From the NCBI GenBank assembly GCA_031283915.1, contig JAITAY010000016.1:1-30537 (forward strand): a stretch of DNA of 30,537 nt, read 5' to 3'. The notes under the pieces were generated by a model. The model was given only the letters and a program-made list of their open reading frames with translations. It did no database searches and was not told the DNA's origin. Made by a program: the position numbers and the translations under genes. This document shows positions 23,234-30,537 of the stretch, one piece after another. Within the stretch, counting starts at the first letter, position 1. Each line of letters starts with the position of its first letter. The stretch is from Tannerella sp. (GTDB lineage: Bacteria; Bacteroidota; Bacteroidia; Bacteroidales; Tannerellaceae).

Positions 23234-24211
23234 ATGGATAGAAAACATTTTTGGTTAGTCATTGCGATAAGTAGTTTATGCGTGATCCGGGTGCAGGCGC
23301 AGTCGGATGCACAGTTCAATCAGTATTTCTCGGTAGTGGGGTATTACAATCCTGCGTATGTGGGAACAGCGGGAGGATTGAACGTCTCGGGCATGTACAA
23401 CCTGCAGTGGCTGGGCATGGAAAATGCGCCGAAAACGATGGTTTTGACGGCCGACATGCCCTGGAAATACGGCAAATCGGAACACGGGCTGGGGATAGTT
23501 GCCTATAATGAGACCCTGGGACTGGACAAAAATCTGTACACTTCGGCTCAGTACGCTTTCAAAAAAAAAATCGGTAAAGGGATGTTAAGTATCGGGATAC
23601 AGGCCGGACTGGTCAACATGGCCTTTGATGGCTCCGGGATTTATATCCCCGATGACGAGGATGAAACGCATCAGCCGCCGGAATCGGACGAAGCGATGAC
23701 CGCAGCCCAGGCCGACGCCATGGGGTTAGACCTGTCGGCGGGACTGTTTTTTTCTACGGGAAAATTTCACATCGGACTGGCTTCGACGCATTTGCTGGAA
23801 CCGAAACTGGAACTGAACGAAAACTTAGATCGGAAAATCAATCGCGGGTACAATTTGATGGCCGGATACAATATTCAGTTGAAGAACCCGTTATTAGAAT
23901 TGCAACCTTCGGTGTTTGCACAATCAAACCTGCAGATGGTTTCAACGGATGTGACGCTCCGGGCTGTATACAATAAAAAGTATAACGGAGGGATTGGCGG
24001 TCGCGTGAGCGACAACGGGAAAATGAGCGCAGCCATTCTTTATTTTGGAATGACAATCAAAGGTTTCCGGATTGGATACGCTTATGAATTTCCCGTTTCG
24101 GCGCTCATCAGAACCAGCGCCGGCAGTCACGAGTTGATGGCTACCTACCGGTTGAATATCGAGAAATCGAAAGGAAACAGAAATAGACATAAAAGTGTAC
24201 GAATCTTATAA
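23234..24211 (+). CDS. porP: type IX secretion outer-membrane protein PorP (PorP/SprF family)
   Basis: PorP is an outer-membrane beta-barrel-like component of the T9SS. The 325-residue protein has a signal peptide (MDRKHFWLVIAISSLCVIRV, cleavage near VQA-QSD) and then the family signature QSDAQFNQYFSVVGYYNPAY. Repeated amphipathic strands alternate with Gly-rich turns, for example SAGLFFSTGKFHIGLASTHL, to a basic end (KSKGNRNRHKSVRIL). Its position as first gene of porPKLMN is the same as in Porphyromonas gingivalis. No convincing promoter was found in the 200 bases upstream. Confidence 0.95.
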   Translation: MDRKHFWLVIAISSLCVIRVQAQSDAQFNQYFSVVGYYNPAYVGTAGGLNVSGMYNLQWLGMENAPKTMVLTADMPWKYGKSEHGLGIVAYNETLGLDKNLYTSAQYAFKKKIGKGMLSIGIQAGLVNMAFDGSGIYIPDDEDETHQPPESDEAMTAAQADAMGLDLSAGLFFSTGKFHIGLASTHLLEPKLELNENLDRKINRGYNLMAGYNIQLKNPLLELQPSVFAQSNLQMVSTDVTLRAVYNKKYNGGIGGRVSDNGKMSAAILYFGMTIKGFRIGYAYEFPVSALIRTSAGSHELMATYRLNIEKSKGNRNRHKSVRIL

Positions 24212-24242
24212 ATAAAGAGGAAATAAATTGAATGTGCCAATC

Positions 24243-25673
24243 ATGAAAAAAATAGCTTTAATCCTTGCGGTCGCCTCTTTACTGACCTCATGCGGCAGGA
24301 TGTTTTCAGGCGACGGAGGCGAATTGGTAGGCGTGAAAATGGCTTCCTACAACGAGCCGGCTCCATACGGGATGGTGTTGATTAAACGGGGTACCTTCGA
24401 AATGGGACCCTCGGACAAGGACAGCCTCTGGGACTTTCATCCCGAGACAAAAGGCGTTTCCTTCGAATCATTCTGGATGGACGAAACGGAAATTACGAAT
24501 GCCAAATACCGCCAGTTTATCTATTGGGTACGCGATTCCATCATCCGCACCCGCCTGGCAGACCCGGCCTACGGAGGAAACGACCTGTTTATGATTACCG
24601 AAGACCGGTATGGCGACCCCGTAACGCCGCATCTCGACTGGAACCGTCCCATCCCCTGGAAACGGGCGAATGAAGACGAACAGCGCGCCATCGAAAGCGT
24701 ATATTATACGCACCCGGTCACAGGCGAGAGAAGCCTGGACAAAAAACAGATGAATTACAAATACGAATGGTATGACTATACATCGGCTGCCTTGCGCCGC
24801 AACAACTTCGACCCCAGCGACCGGGTACGGAATACGGATATACAGCAAGACCCGTCCGAGGCGGTAATGATTTCAAAAGACACAGCCTTCATCGACAGCG
24901 AAGGCCGTGTGGTCAACCAGACCATCTCCCGCCCGCTGAGTTCGCCGTTCGATTTCCTCCATACACGCATTGTGAGCGTCTACCCCGATGAAACCAGCTG
25001 GATAAACGACTTCAAAAATGCCTACAACGAACCTTATCTGAGGATGTATTTTACCCATCCGGGATATGACGACTATCCGGTGGTAGGCGTTTCGTTTGAA
25101 CAGGCCACCGCATTTTGCGTCTGGCGAACGGAGTATTACAAAAAAGCGCTGCCGGCCGGACAAATCATTGAACCGTTCCGTCTGCCCACCGAAGGCGAAT
25201 GGGAATATGCTGCACGCGCCGGAAAAAATGAAAACAAATATCCGTGGTCAACCAATTCTTTAGTGGATGACAAGGATTGCTTCATGGCCAACTTCAAGCC
25301 CGGCGACGGCAACTACACCGAAGACGGACACCTGATCACCGCGCGCGTAGCTTCGTTTCCGCCGAATGAATTCGGATTGTATGACATGGCCGGAAATGTA
25401 TCGGAATGGACTTCCTCGATCTATTCCGAATCGGGACAAAGTCAGGTAAGCGACATGAACCCCGACCTGCACTACAACGCCGCCCGCGAAGATCCCTACG
25501 CGATGAAGAAGAAAGTCGTGCGCGGCGGTTCCTGGAAAGACGTGGCGCAATTCATCCGTTCGGACATGCGTACATTCGAATATCAGAACGAAACCCGTTC
25601 CTACATCGGCTTCCGCTGTGTGCGAACGCAAATCGGTTTTTCAAACGCCAAGGGCAAAAACAAAAAGAAGTAA
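24243..25673 (+). CDS. porK: T9SS ring lipoprotein PorK/GldK
   Basis: PorK forms the large periplasmic ring with PorN below the outer membrane. From ATG 24243 the product is 476 residues with a lipoprotein signal (MKKIALILAVASLLTSC, lipid on Cys17). A TTG at 24228 has a better-spaced AAAGAGGA but would lengthen the signal, so I prefer the ATG. The body is a formylglycine-generating-enzyme-like (SUMF1) fold: GTFEMGP, FWMDETEITNAKYRQF, FRLPTEGEWEYAARAG, GLYDMAGNVSEWTSS and VVRGGSWKDVAQFIRSDMRT. The two active-site Cys that FGE needs after RGGS are absent, so it is structural. It begins 31 bases after porP. Confidence 0.96.
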   Translation: MKKIALILAVASLLTSCGRMFSGDGGELVGVKMASYNEPAPYGMVLIKRGTFEMGPSDKDSLWDFHPETKGVSFESFWMDETEITNAKYRQFIYWVRDSIIRTRLADPAYGGNDLFMITEDRYGDPVTPHLDWNRPIPWKRANEDEQRAIESVYYTHPVTGERSLDKKQMNYKYEWYDYTSAALRRNNFDPSDRVRNTDIQQDPSEAVMISKDTAFIDSEGRVVNQTISRPLSSPFDFLHTRIVSVYPDETSWINDFKNAYNEPYLRMYFTHPGYDDYPVVGVSFEQATAFCVWRTEYYKKALPAGQIIEPFRLPTEGEWEYAARAGKNENKYPWSTNSLVDDKDCFMANFKPGDGNYTEDGHLITARVASFPPNEFGLYDMAGNVSEWTSSIYSESGQSQVSDMNPDLHYNAAREDPYAMKKKVVRGGSWKDVAQFIRSDMRTFEYQNETRSYIGFRCVRTQIGFSNAKGKNKKK

Positions 25674-25697
25674 GAATTGATTCAAAACGATACAGAC

Positions 25698-26825
25698 ATG
25701 GGAAAATATAGCAGATACAAAAACAGGATAGAGATGTTCCTCTCCAGCGAGTGGGGCAAGCGCGTATTGAACTTCTGTTACAGTTGGGGCGCCTCAATTG
25801 TAGTAATTGGTGCAATGTTTAAGATAGTGCATTTGCCGTATGCAAATGAAATACTGTGTATATCATTGATTACCGAAGCAGTGGTCTTTTATATCTCCGC
25901 GTTCGAGCGGCCGGGCAGCGATTATAACTGGGAAGAAGTCTTCCCGGTACTGAAATCGAAAAATCCGTTAGACAGACCGAGTTTTGAGCGTCACGAAGAC
26001 GGTGGCGCCGTGATTATCGGCAGCGGTGCAGGCGGTGGCGGCGCGACGGTGGTCGGAAACTTCGGCGGCAGCCCGGTGGCGGGCGCCGCAGGGGGTGGCG
26101 GTGGTGGTGTCTACACAGGCGGTGGTGTGGTCGGAGGGTTTGTTTACCCGGCCGGCGGCGTACCGCCTACGACTACGCCGCAGGAAAGCGCCGACCTCGG
26201 ACTGGCGGCAATGGGACTGAACGTCACCGAGGAAGACCGGAAAAACCTTGCCAACAGTATTCAGAAACTCAGCGAGGCGGCGGAACAAATCGCCCACATG
26301 GCCGACCTGTCCGGCGTGACAAAGTCGTACATCGAACAAATAACCAGCGTATCGCAAAACCTCGAACGCTTCAACGAAGTGACCCACACGCTGAGCGATG
26401 TTTCCGACACGCTGGTCAATTCCTGCAAGTCCCTTTCGGGTATGACTTCGGATGAAAACCCCGAACAGCACAGCCTCGGCTACGTCCAGCAGATGGAGCA
26501 GCTGAACCGTCATCTCTCCGGGCTGAACCAGTTCTACGAAATGCAACTGAACGGCCTCCGCACACAAATGGACACCATTCACCATATCAACGCCGGACTG
26601 AACCGCATCCGCGACATGTACGACAGTTCGATGATAGACAGCGCCGCCTTCCGAAACGAAAACGAACGCATGGCACAGTTGCTCACCCAGTTGAATCAGG
26701 TCTACAGCCGCATGTTGCAGGCCATGACCGTCAACATGCCCTACGGCGGCGGTGGAGGCTATCCCCCCCAGCAACCTCCTTTCCAGGGTGCCTATCCGCA
26801 ACAACCACCCTATGCCGGACGCTAA
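25698..26825 (+). CDS. porL: T9SS motor subunit PorL/GldL with Gly-rich linker
   Basis: PorL is the inner-membrane stator-like subunit that, with PorM, converts proton-motive force into rotation for secretion. The ATG at 25698 gives MGKYSRYKNRIEMFLSSEWG (375 residues); the upstream TTG 25677 is rejected. TM1 is about 25-42 and TM2 51-69. Lys42, His45 and Glu60 match the functionally important Lys27, His30 and Glu49 of Flavobacterium johnsoniae GldL. Residues 102-154 are very Gly-rich. Helical, coiled-coil-like sequence follows at about 178-340, and the tail is GGGGGYPPQQPPFQGAYPQQ. The linker and tail make it longer than the P. gingivalis protein as I recall it. Confidence 0.95.
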   Translation: MGKYSRYKNRIEMFLSSEWGKRVLNFCYSWGASIVVIGAMFKIVHLPYANEILCISLITEAVVFYISAFERPGSDYNWEEVFPVLKSKNPLDRPSFERHEDGGAVIIGSGAGGGGATVVGNFGGSPVAGAAGGGGGGVYTGGGVVGGFVYPAGGVPPTTTPQESADLGLAAMGLNVTEEDRKNLANSIQKLSEAAEQIAHMADLSGVTKSYIEQITSVSQNLERFNEVTHTLSDVSDTLVNSCKSLSGMTSDENPEQHSLGYVQQMEQLNRHLSGLNQFYEMQLNGLRTQMDTIHHINAGLNRIRDMYDSSMIDSAAFRNENERMAQLLTQLNQVYSRMLQAMTVNMPYGGGGGYPPQQPPFQGAYPQQPPYAGR

Positions 26826-26870
26826 ACCGTTTGAATCGTTGAATTTCTGAATCATTGAACTGAACCTATT

Positions 26871-28442
26871 ATGGCAATATCAAACAATCCCAATTCTCCC
26901 CGCCAGAAGATGATTAACCTCATGTATCTGGTGTTTATCGCGATGATGGCGCTGAACGTCTCCGTGGAGGTGCTGGATGGTTTTGAATTGGTGGAACGAA
27001 GCCTGAAGAAAACGACCTCGGATACGGCTCATCGCAACGAACTCCTCATGCAGGAACTGTATGACTACTATCAGACGAACGAAGCGAAAGTTGCCTCCTG
27101 GTACGGCAAGGGTAAAGACGTAAAATCGCAGTCGGACGGGCTGTATGACTACATGCAGGAACTCAAACTCCGCATCGTGCAGCAGGCCGACGGCAGGAAG
27201 GGCGGCCTCGACGACATCCAGCACAAGGACGACCTCGAAGCCGCATCGGAAGTGATGCTGGCGCCTGTCATCGGCGAAGGAAAGAAACTGTATGAACAGT
27301 TAGTGAACTATCGCGAAAACATGACGGCGCTGGTGGACGACACGGCCAAGATGAACGTCATTGCTTCCGTACTGGATTTGGAAATCCCGGCGAAGGAAGG
27401 CATCGGCGTCGCACGCAGTTGGGAAGCAACGCTGTTCGAACACATGCCGGTAGCGGCAGCCATTACACTCCTGACCAAACTCCAGAGCGATGTCCGTTAC
27501 GTCGAGGGTGAAGTGCTGGCCTCGCTGCTGAACAGCATCGACATTGGCTCCTATCGCGTGAACAAGATTCAGGCGATGGTCATTCCGCAAAGTCAGATTG
27601 TGATGCGCGGCACGCCTTACCGGGCGCAAATCGTACTGGCGGCGCTCGATTCGACTCAGCAGCCGCGCATCTTCGTCGGCCAGAAAGAATTGTCCGTATC
27701 CGATAACGGCTGGTACACGGGAGGCTCCGGCGGACTGGGATTGCAGACCTTTTCCGGCCGCATCGAACTGTCCCGCGCCGACGGAACTACTGGCATCTAC
27801 CCCTTCTCGGAAACCTATTCCGTGACCGAACCGACGGCAACCATTGCGCCCACGCTGATGAACGTCCTCTACGAAAGCATTGAGAACGACATTGAAGTCG
27901 CCATTCCGGGCGTACCGAGCAACAACGTGCGTGCAAGTATCTCCGCAGGAACCATCACGCAGAAAAGCGCCAGCCTGTGGACGGCTCGTCCGCCGGTCAA
28001 CGCCGAAACGGTCACCATCACCCTGACCGCAAGCATGCCCGGAGGCAACCCGATTTCGATGTCGCGGGAGTTCAAAGTGCGTCAGTTGCCCCCGGCCACG
28101 CCCTTCCTCGTCTATAAGGACGCTTCGGGCAATACCCGCAAATTCAAGGGCGGTACCATCTCCAAGAAGAGCCTGATTGAAGCCGACGGCGTGAAGGCCG
28201 CCATCGACGACGGCATCCTGGACGTCCCCTTCACGGTGACGGGATTTGAAGTGACTTTTATGGATTCCATGGGTAACGCATTGCCGGAAATTTCGCAAAG
28301 CGGCTCTTTCACCCAGCGTCAGAAAGAGATGATACGCAACCTGGCACGCGGCAAACGGTTCTATATTACTCGCGTCAAGGCGACCGACCCCGGCGGACGG
28401 GCACAGAACCTGACGACGACGATTGAAGTGATTGTAAACTGA
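26871..28442 (+). CDS. porM: T9SS motor subunit PorM/GldM
   Basis: PorM is a dimer anchored in the inner membrane by one N-terminal helix inside the PorL pentamer; its four periplasmic domains reach the PorKN ring and transmit energy. The 523-residue protein has SPRQKMINLMYLVFIAMMAL (9-28), continuing to about residue 36 as the single membrane helix, then a helical D1 domain and beta-rich D2-D4. Length is close to known family members. It starts 45 bases after porL. Confidence 0.96.
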   Translation: MAISNNPNSPRQKMINLMYLVFIAMMALNVSVEVLDGFELVERSLKKTTSDTAHRNELLMQELYDYYQTNEAKVASWYGKGKDVKSQSDGLYDYMQELKLRIVQQADGRKGGLDDIQHKDDLEAASEVMLAPVIGEGKKLYEQLVNYRENMTALVDDTAKMNVIASVLDLEIPAKEGIGVARSWEATLFEHMPVAAAITLLTKLQSDVRYVEGEVLASLLNSIDIGSYRVNKIQAMVIPQSQIVMRGTPYRAQIVLAALDSTQQPRIFVGQKELSVSDNGWYTGGSGGLGLQTFSGRIELSRADGTTGIYPFSETYSVTEPTATIAPTLMNVLYESIENDIEVAIPGVPSNNVRASISAGTITQKSASLWTARPPVNAETVTITLTASMPGGNPISMSREFKVRQLPPATPFLVYKDASGNTRKFKGGTISKKSLIEADGVKAAIDDGILDVPFTVTGFEVTFMDSMGNALPEISQSGSFTQRQKEMIRNLARGKRFYITRVKATDPGGRAQNLTTTIEVIVN

Positions 28443-28472
28443 TAGAAAAGATAACTTGTAACCAATAAGAAG

Positions 28473-29534
28473 ATGAAACGTTTCTGTTTTTTACTGATAG
28501 GAATCGGCACAATGTTCGCAACGGTTGCGATGCAGGCGCAGGAAGAGCGTCGTGCGCCGCGCGCCGGCCGGGGAACCGAACAACGCAGCCGGCAGACGAA
28601 TGAAAACAACAGTGGCCTGCCGGAACTCACCGTGCGGGCGCAGAACATGAATCAACTGCTCAACCAGGACATCGGCAACGCCCGCTGGATGCGCGTCATA
28701 TACCGTCAGCTGGACATGCTCAACGAAAAGAACGCTCCTCTCTACTATCCCGTCGCGCCGATGAACGGAATGAGGAACCTTTTCACGACAATCTTCCAGT
28801 TGGCCGGCGACGGCAAACTGCCCATCTACCAGTACCTCGACGGCTATGAGATTTTCGATGAGGCGCACAAGGCCAAATTCAAGGACGTGCTCGACCGCTT
28901 CGAAATCCTCTACGAGACGGTTCCCGGCGGCACGCAGGAACGCTTTGTCATCAACGAAAGCGATGTCCCCTCGGAAGAAGTAAAGTCCTTCTACGTAAAG
29001 GAAGCCTGGTATTTCGACCAGAACAACTCGGTCTACGACGTGAAAATCCTCGCCATCTGTCCCATCATCACCCGCATGATGGACATTGGCGACCAGACGA
29101 CACCCATGTTCTGGGTGCCTTATGAAGAGATACGTCCCTACGTAGCCGGCAACTACATCATGACCTCGAACGTGAACAACGCCAAAACCTTCACGGTAGA
29201 CGACTATTTCCGGCGCCGGATGTTCGAAGGTGAAATCATCAAGACGGAAAACCTGCTCAACCTCCCGTTGCAGGCTTACTGTCCGACGCCGGACTCGCTG
29301 AAGCTGGAACAGGAGAAAATCGAAAACGAACTGCTCACCTTCGAAAAGGCGCTTTGGTATCAGCCGGACACGACGCAGGTAGCCTCGACCGATAAAAAGG
29401 CCGCCAAACGGTCGATTCGCAAGTCAAGCACCAAGCCGGAAAAGAAGGAGAAAGAAAAGGAGAAGAAAAGCAGTTCCGCCGCACCCAAGGCTGAGAAATC
29501 CGCCCCAACCCGCAGCGTCCGCCGAGGACGATAA
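28473..29534 (+). CDS. porN: T9SS ring protein PorN/GldN
   Basis: PorN is the soluble periplasmic partner of PorK in the T9SS ring. The 353-residue product has a signal peptide (MKRFCFLLIGIGTMFATVAM, cleavage near MQA-QEE), an Arg-rich stretch, and a GldN core with VAPMNGMRNLFTTIFQLAGD, VKEAWYFDQNNSVYDVKILA and TPMFWVPYEEIRPYVAGNYI. Residues 307-353 are a low-complexity Lys/Glu/Ser/Arg tail ending TRSVRRGR. It starts 30 bases after porM and ends the operon. Confidence 0.96.
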   Translation: MKRFCFLLIGIGTMFATVAMQAQEERRAPRAGRGTEQRSRQTNENNSGLPELTVRAQNMNQLLNQDIGNARWMRVIYRQLDMLNEKNAPLYYPVAPMNGMRNLFTTIFQLAGDGKLPIYQYLDGYEIFDEAHKAKFKDVLDRFEILYETVPGGTQERFVINESDVPSEEVKSFYVKEAWYFDQNNSVYDVKILAICPIITRMMDIGDQTTPMFWVPYEEIRPYVAGNYIMTSNVNNAKTFTVDDYFRRRMFEGEIIKTENLLNLPLQAYCPTPDSLKLEQEKIENELLTFEKALWYQPDTTQVASTDKKAAKRSIRKSSTKPEKKEKEKEKKSSSAAPKAEKSAPTRSVRRGR

Positions 29535-29751
29535 AAAAGGCGCAAGAGGAACGAATGATCTATAACAAATCGGGTGGATAAAAGGCTTTGCGGTTTTGGG
29601 GACATTAGGGGGACATTGGGACTCCGGGGACAGCTGGAAAACATGAGCGGCAGATAGCCTCCCGAGAGAAGACTCTTTACACTAATTCGCCGGCGGGGAG
29701 AGAAAGTAGCACCGGATGAAAATCCCGGGGCGCCTTGGCTGAGCGAAGGTG
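29535..29751. other. spacer between porN and the IS3 element
   Basis: About 217 bases with short imperfect direct repeats of GGGGACATT near 29597-29618. I found no convincing terminator for the por operon, no gene and no RNA. Confidence 0.4.
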
Positions 29752-29833
29752 TGTGAAAGGGTCTGTCAAATTTTTAGTTCGGCTATTTCTTTGTCTTGTC
29801 CTGAAATAGATTTACAAAAAACAAAGTAAAGTT

Positions 29834-30214
29834 ATGGTAAGACGAGAGAGGAAGTTTTATTCGGAAGAGTTTAAGGAGCTGGTATTAACCGCGTATTACA
29901 ACAGTAATGAATCCGTATCAATGGTAGCCCGTCGGTTTGAGGTAAGCAGAGATACGGTCAGCAGTTGGGTTTATCGCAATCGGATGTCATCCTGTTCAGG
30001 AAAAAGAGTTAAATTAGCGTCTTCAGGAACAGGTTTTATGAAAAAAGAAGAATTGTTGCCGGAGGCAAAAGATGCACGTATTCTTGAATTGGAGAGGGAA
30101 GTGGCCAAAGAAAAGTTACGGTCGGAATGTTTGGAAAAGATGATAGAGATAGCCGAGCGGGAGTTAAAAATAGACATCAGAAAAAAATCTGGTGCCAAAC
30201 AGTCCACGAGATGA
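29834..30214 (+). CDS. IS3-family transposase OrfA
   Basis: OrfA is the DNA-binding protein of IS3 elements and the N-terminal part of the OrfAB transposase. The 126-residue sequence has an HTH at about 10-50 (SEEFKELVLTAYYNSNESVS, then MVARRFEVSRDTVSSWVYRN) and a leucine-zipper coiled coil at about 82-117 (ARILELEREVAKEKLRSECL and on to EIAERELKI). It ends at TGA 30212-30214, overlapping the orfB ATG as ATGA. The slippery site lies 24 bases before the stop. Confidence 0.9.
   Translation: MVRRERKFYSEEFKELVLTAYYNSNESVSMVARRFEVSRDTVSSWVYRNRMSSCSGKRVKLASSGTGFMKKEELLPEAKDARILELEREVAKEKLRSECLEKMIEIAERELKIDIRKKSGAKQSTR
30181..30187 (+). promoter_or_regulatory. programmed -1 frameshift site A_AAA_AAA
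   Basis: Seven A's sit exactly in phase: orfA reads AGA AAA AAA TCT, so both tRNAs can slip back by one. The new frame then continues ATC TGG TGC CAA ACA and runs into orfB as IWCQTVHEMRQE. This makes the OrfAB fusion transposase, as known for IS3-family elements. Confidence 0.85.
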
Positions 30215-30537
30215 GACAGGAGGCATCGTCATACAGGATAGATGCTCTCTGCCGGCTGTTTGGCAAGAGCCGTCAGGCATATTATGAGCGGTCGCATTAC
30301 GTTGCAACCACCAGTATGGAAGAAGATACAATTCTGTCTTTGGTACGTGAAGTCCGGAAAGATTTTCCACGAATGGGGGCAAGGAAACTGCTGGTTTACC
30401 TGAAACCCAAATTTGAGGCGATGCATCTCCAAATCGGTCGAGATGCCTTTATTGGGTTGCTGTATCGGAATTTCATGCTGGTGCGTAAAGTGAAGAACCG
30501 GCGCAAGACCACGTTTTCGACTCACTGGATGCACAAA
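30211..30537 (+). CDS. IS3-family transposase OrfB, 3' part outside window
   Basis: The frame is open for 109 codons to the window edge. It begins MRQEASSYRIDALCRLFGKS RQAYYERS, and LVREVRKDFPRMGARKLLVY is the typical helix region before the rve-type DDE integrase core. It ends FSTHWMHK, where the core would start. The first catalytic Asp is therefore not yet seen. It is likely made mostly as the OrfAB fusion; the ATGA overlap also allows separate translation. Confidence 0.88.
   Translation, partial: MRQEASSYRIDALCRLFGKSRQAYYERSHYVATTSMEEDTILSLVREVRKDFPRMGARKLLVYLKPKFEAMHLQIGRDAFIGLLYRNFMLVRKVKNRRKTTFSTHWMHK

Larger units (their letters stand above)
29752..30537 (+). mobile_element. IS3-family insertion sequence, right end outside window
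   Basis: It carries overlapping orfA and orfB in the IS3 arrangement with a frameshift site. The left end is placed near 29752 (TGTGAAAGGGTCTGTCAAAT), because AT-rich leader sequence begins there, it starts with TG, and it lies about 80 bases before orfA. The matching right repeat is not in the window, so this boundary is a guess. Confidence 0.7.

Noticed and set aside
25968..26855. 295-codon minus-strand ORF
   Set aside because: Antisense to the Gly-rich part of porL; no domain.
27300..28298. 332-codon minus-strand ORF
   Set aside because: Antisense to porM, which is well supported; composition rich in His/Arg/Gly as usual for shadows.
1..30537. tRNA or rRNA genes
   Set aside because: No cloverleaf, T-loop GGTTCRA block with acceptor pairing, or rRNA segment was recognised.

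Overview
The window looks like a chromosomal segment of a Bacteroidota species, probably Bacteroidales of the Porphyromonas/Tannerella kind. Four things support this. It carries a complete porP-K-L-M-N type IX secretion (T9SS) operon. Promoters have the Bacteroidota form TTG-N19/20-TAnnTTTG. L17 has the long Ala/Glu/Lys tail seen in this phylum. S4, S14 and L36 are zinc-free forms. The genus is inference.

Layout. Positions 1-760 hold the 5' part of an IS1-like transposase gene (minus strand, running off the left edge), a small minus-strand ORF interrupted by an in-frame amber codon, and two minus-strand terminators. Positions 763-19596 are one long minus-strand ribosomal superoperon, read from right to left: rpsL, rpsG, fusA, rpsJ, rplC, rplD, rplW, rplB, rpsS, rplV, rpsC, [two inserted genes], rplP, rpmC, rpsQ, rplN, rplX, rplE, rpsN, rpsH, rplF, rplR, rpsE, rpmD, rplO, secY, map, infA, rpmJ, rpsM, rpsK, rpsD, rpoA, rplQ. 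This joins the str, S10, spc and alpha operons. There is no tuf after fusA and no adk between secY and map. A promoter lies at 19659-19688 and a terminator at 699-735.

The oddest feature is a two-gene insertion between rpsC and rplP (12192 to 11513). It is a 50-codon AT-rich ORF translationally coupled (ATGA) to a 176-aa membrane-anchored protein. That protein has a weak resemblance to the S26/S24 peptidase fold but lacks the catalytic serine. A terminator-like hairpin follows it, before rplP.

Positions 19700-20400 are mostly non-coding or decayed: hairpins, a REP-like GGGCTAAAGCCC element, and the C-terminal piece of a retropepsin-like protein. A secreted GH29 alpha-L-fucosidase (20581-21972, plus) converges on a BACON-like lipoprotein (22098-22580, minus), with a strong shared hairpin terminator between them. 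Upstream of porP lies an array of ten 21-bp near-palindromic repeats (22816-23025).

The por operon (23234-29534, plus) encodes the T9SS core. PorP is an outer-membrane protein, PorK and PorN form the periplasmic ring, and PorL and PorM are the proton-driven motor. PorL has an unusual Gly-rich linker. The right edge holds an IS3-family element with orfA and a partial orfB joined by a canonical A_AAA_AAA minus-1 frameshift site.
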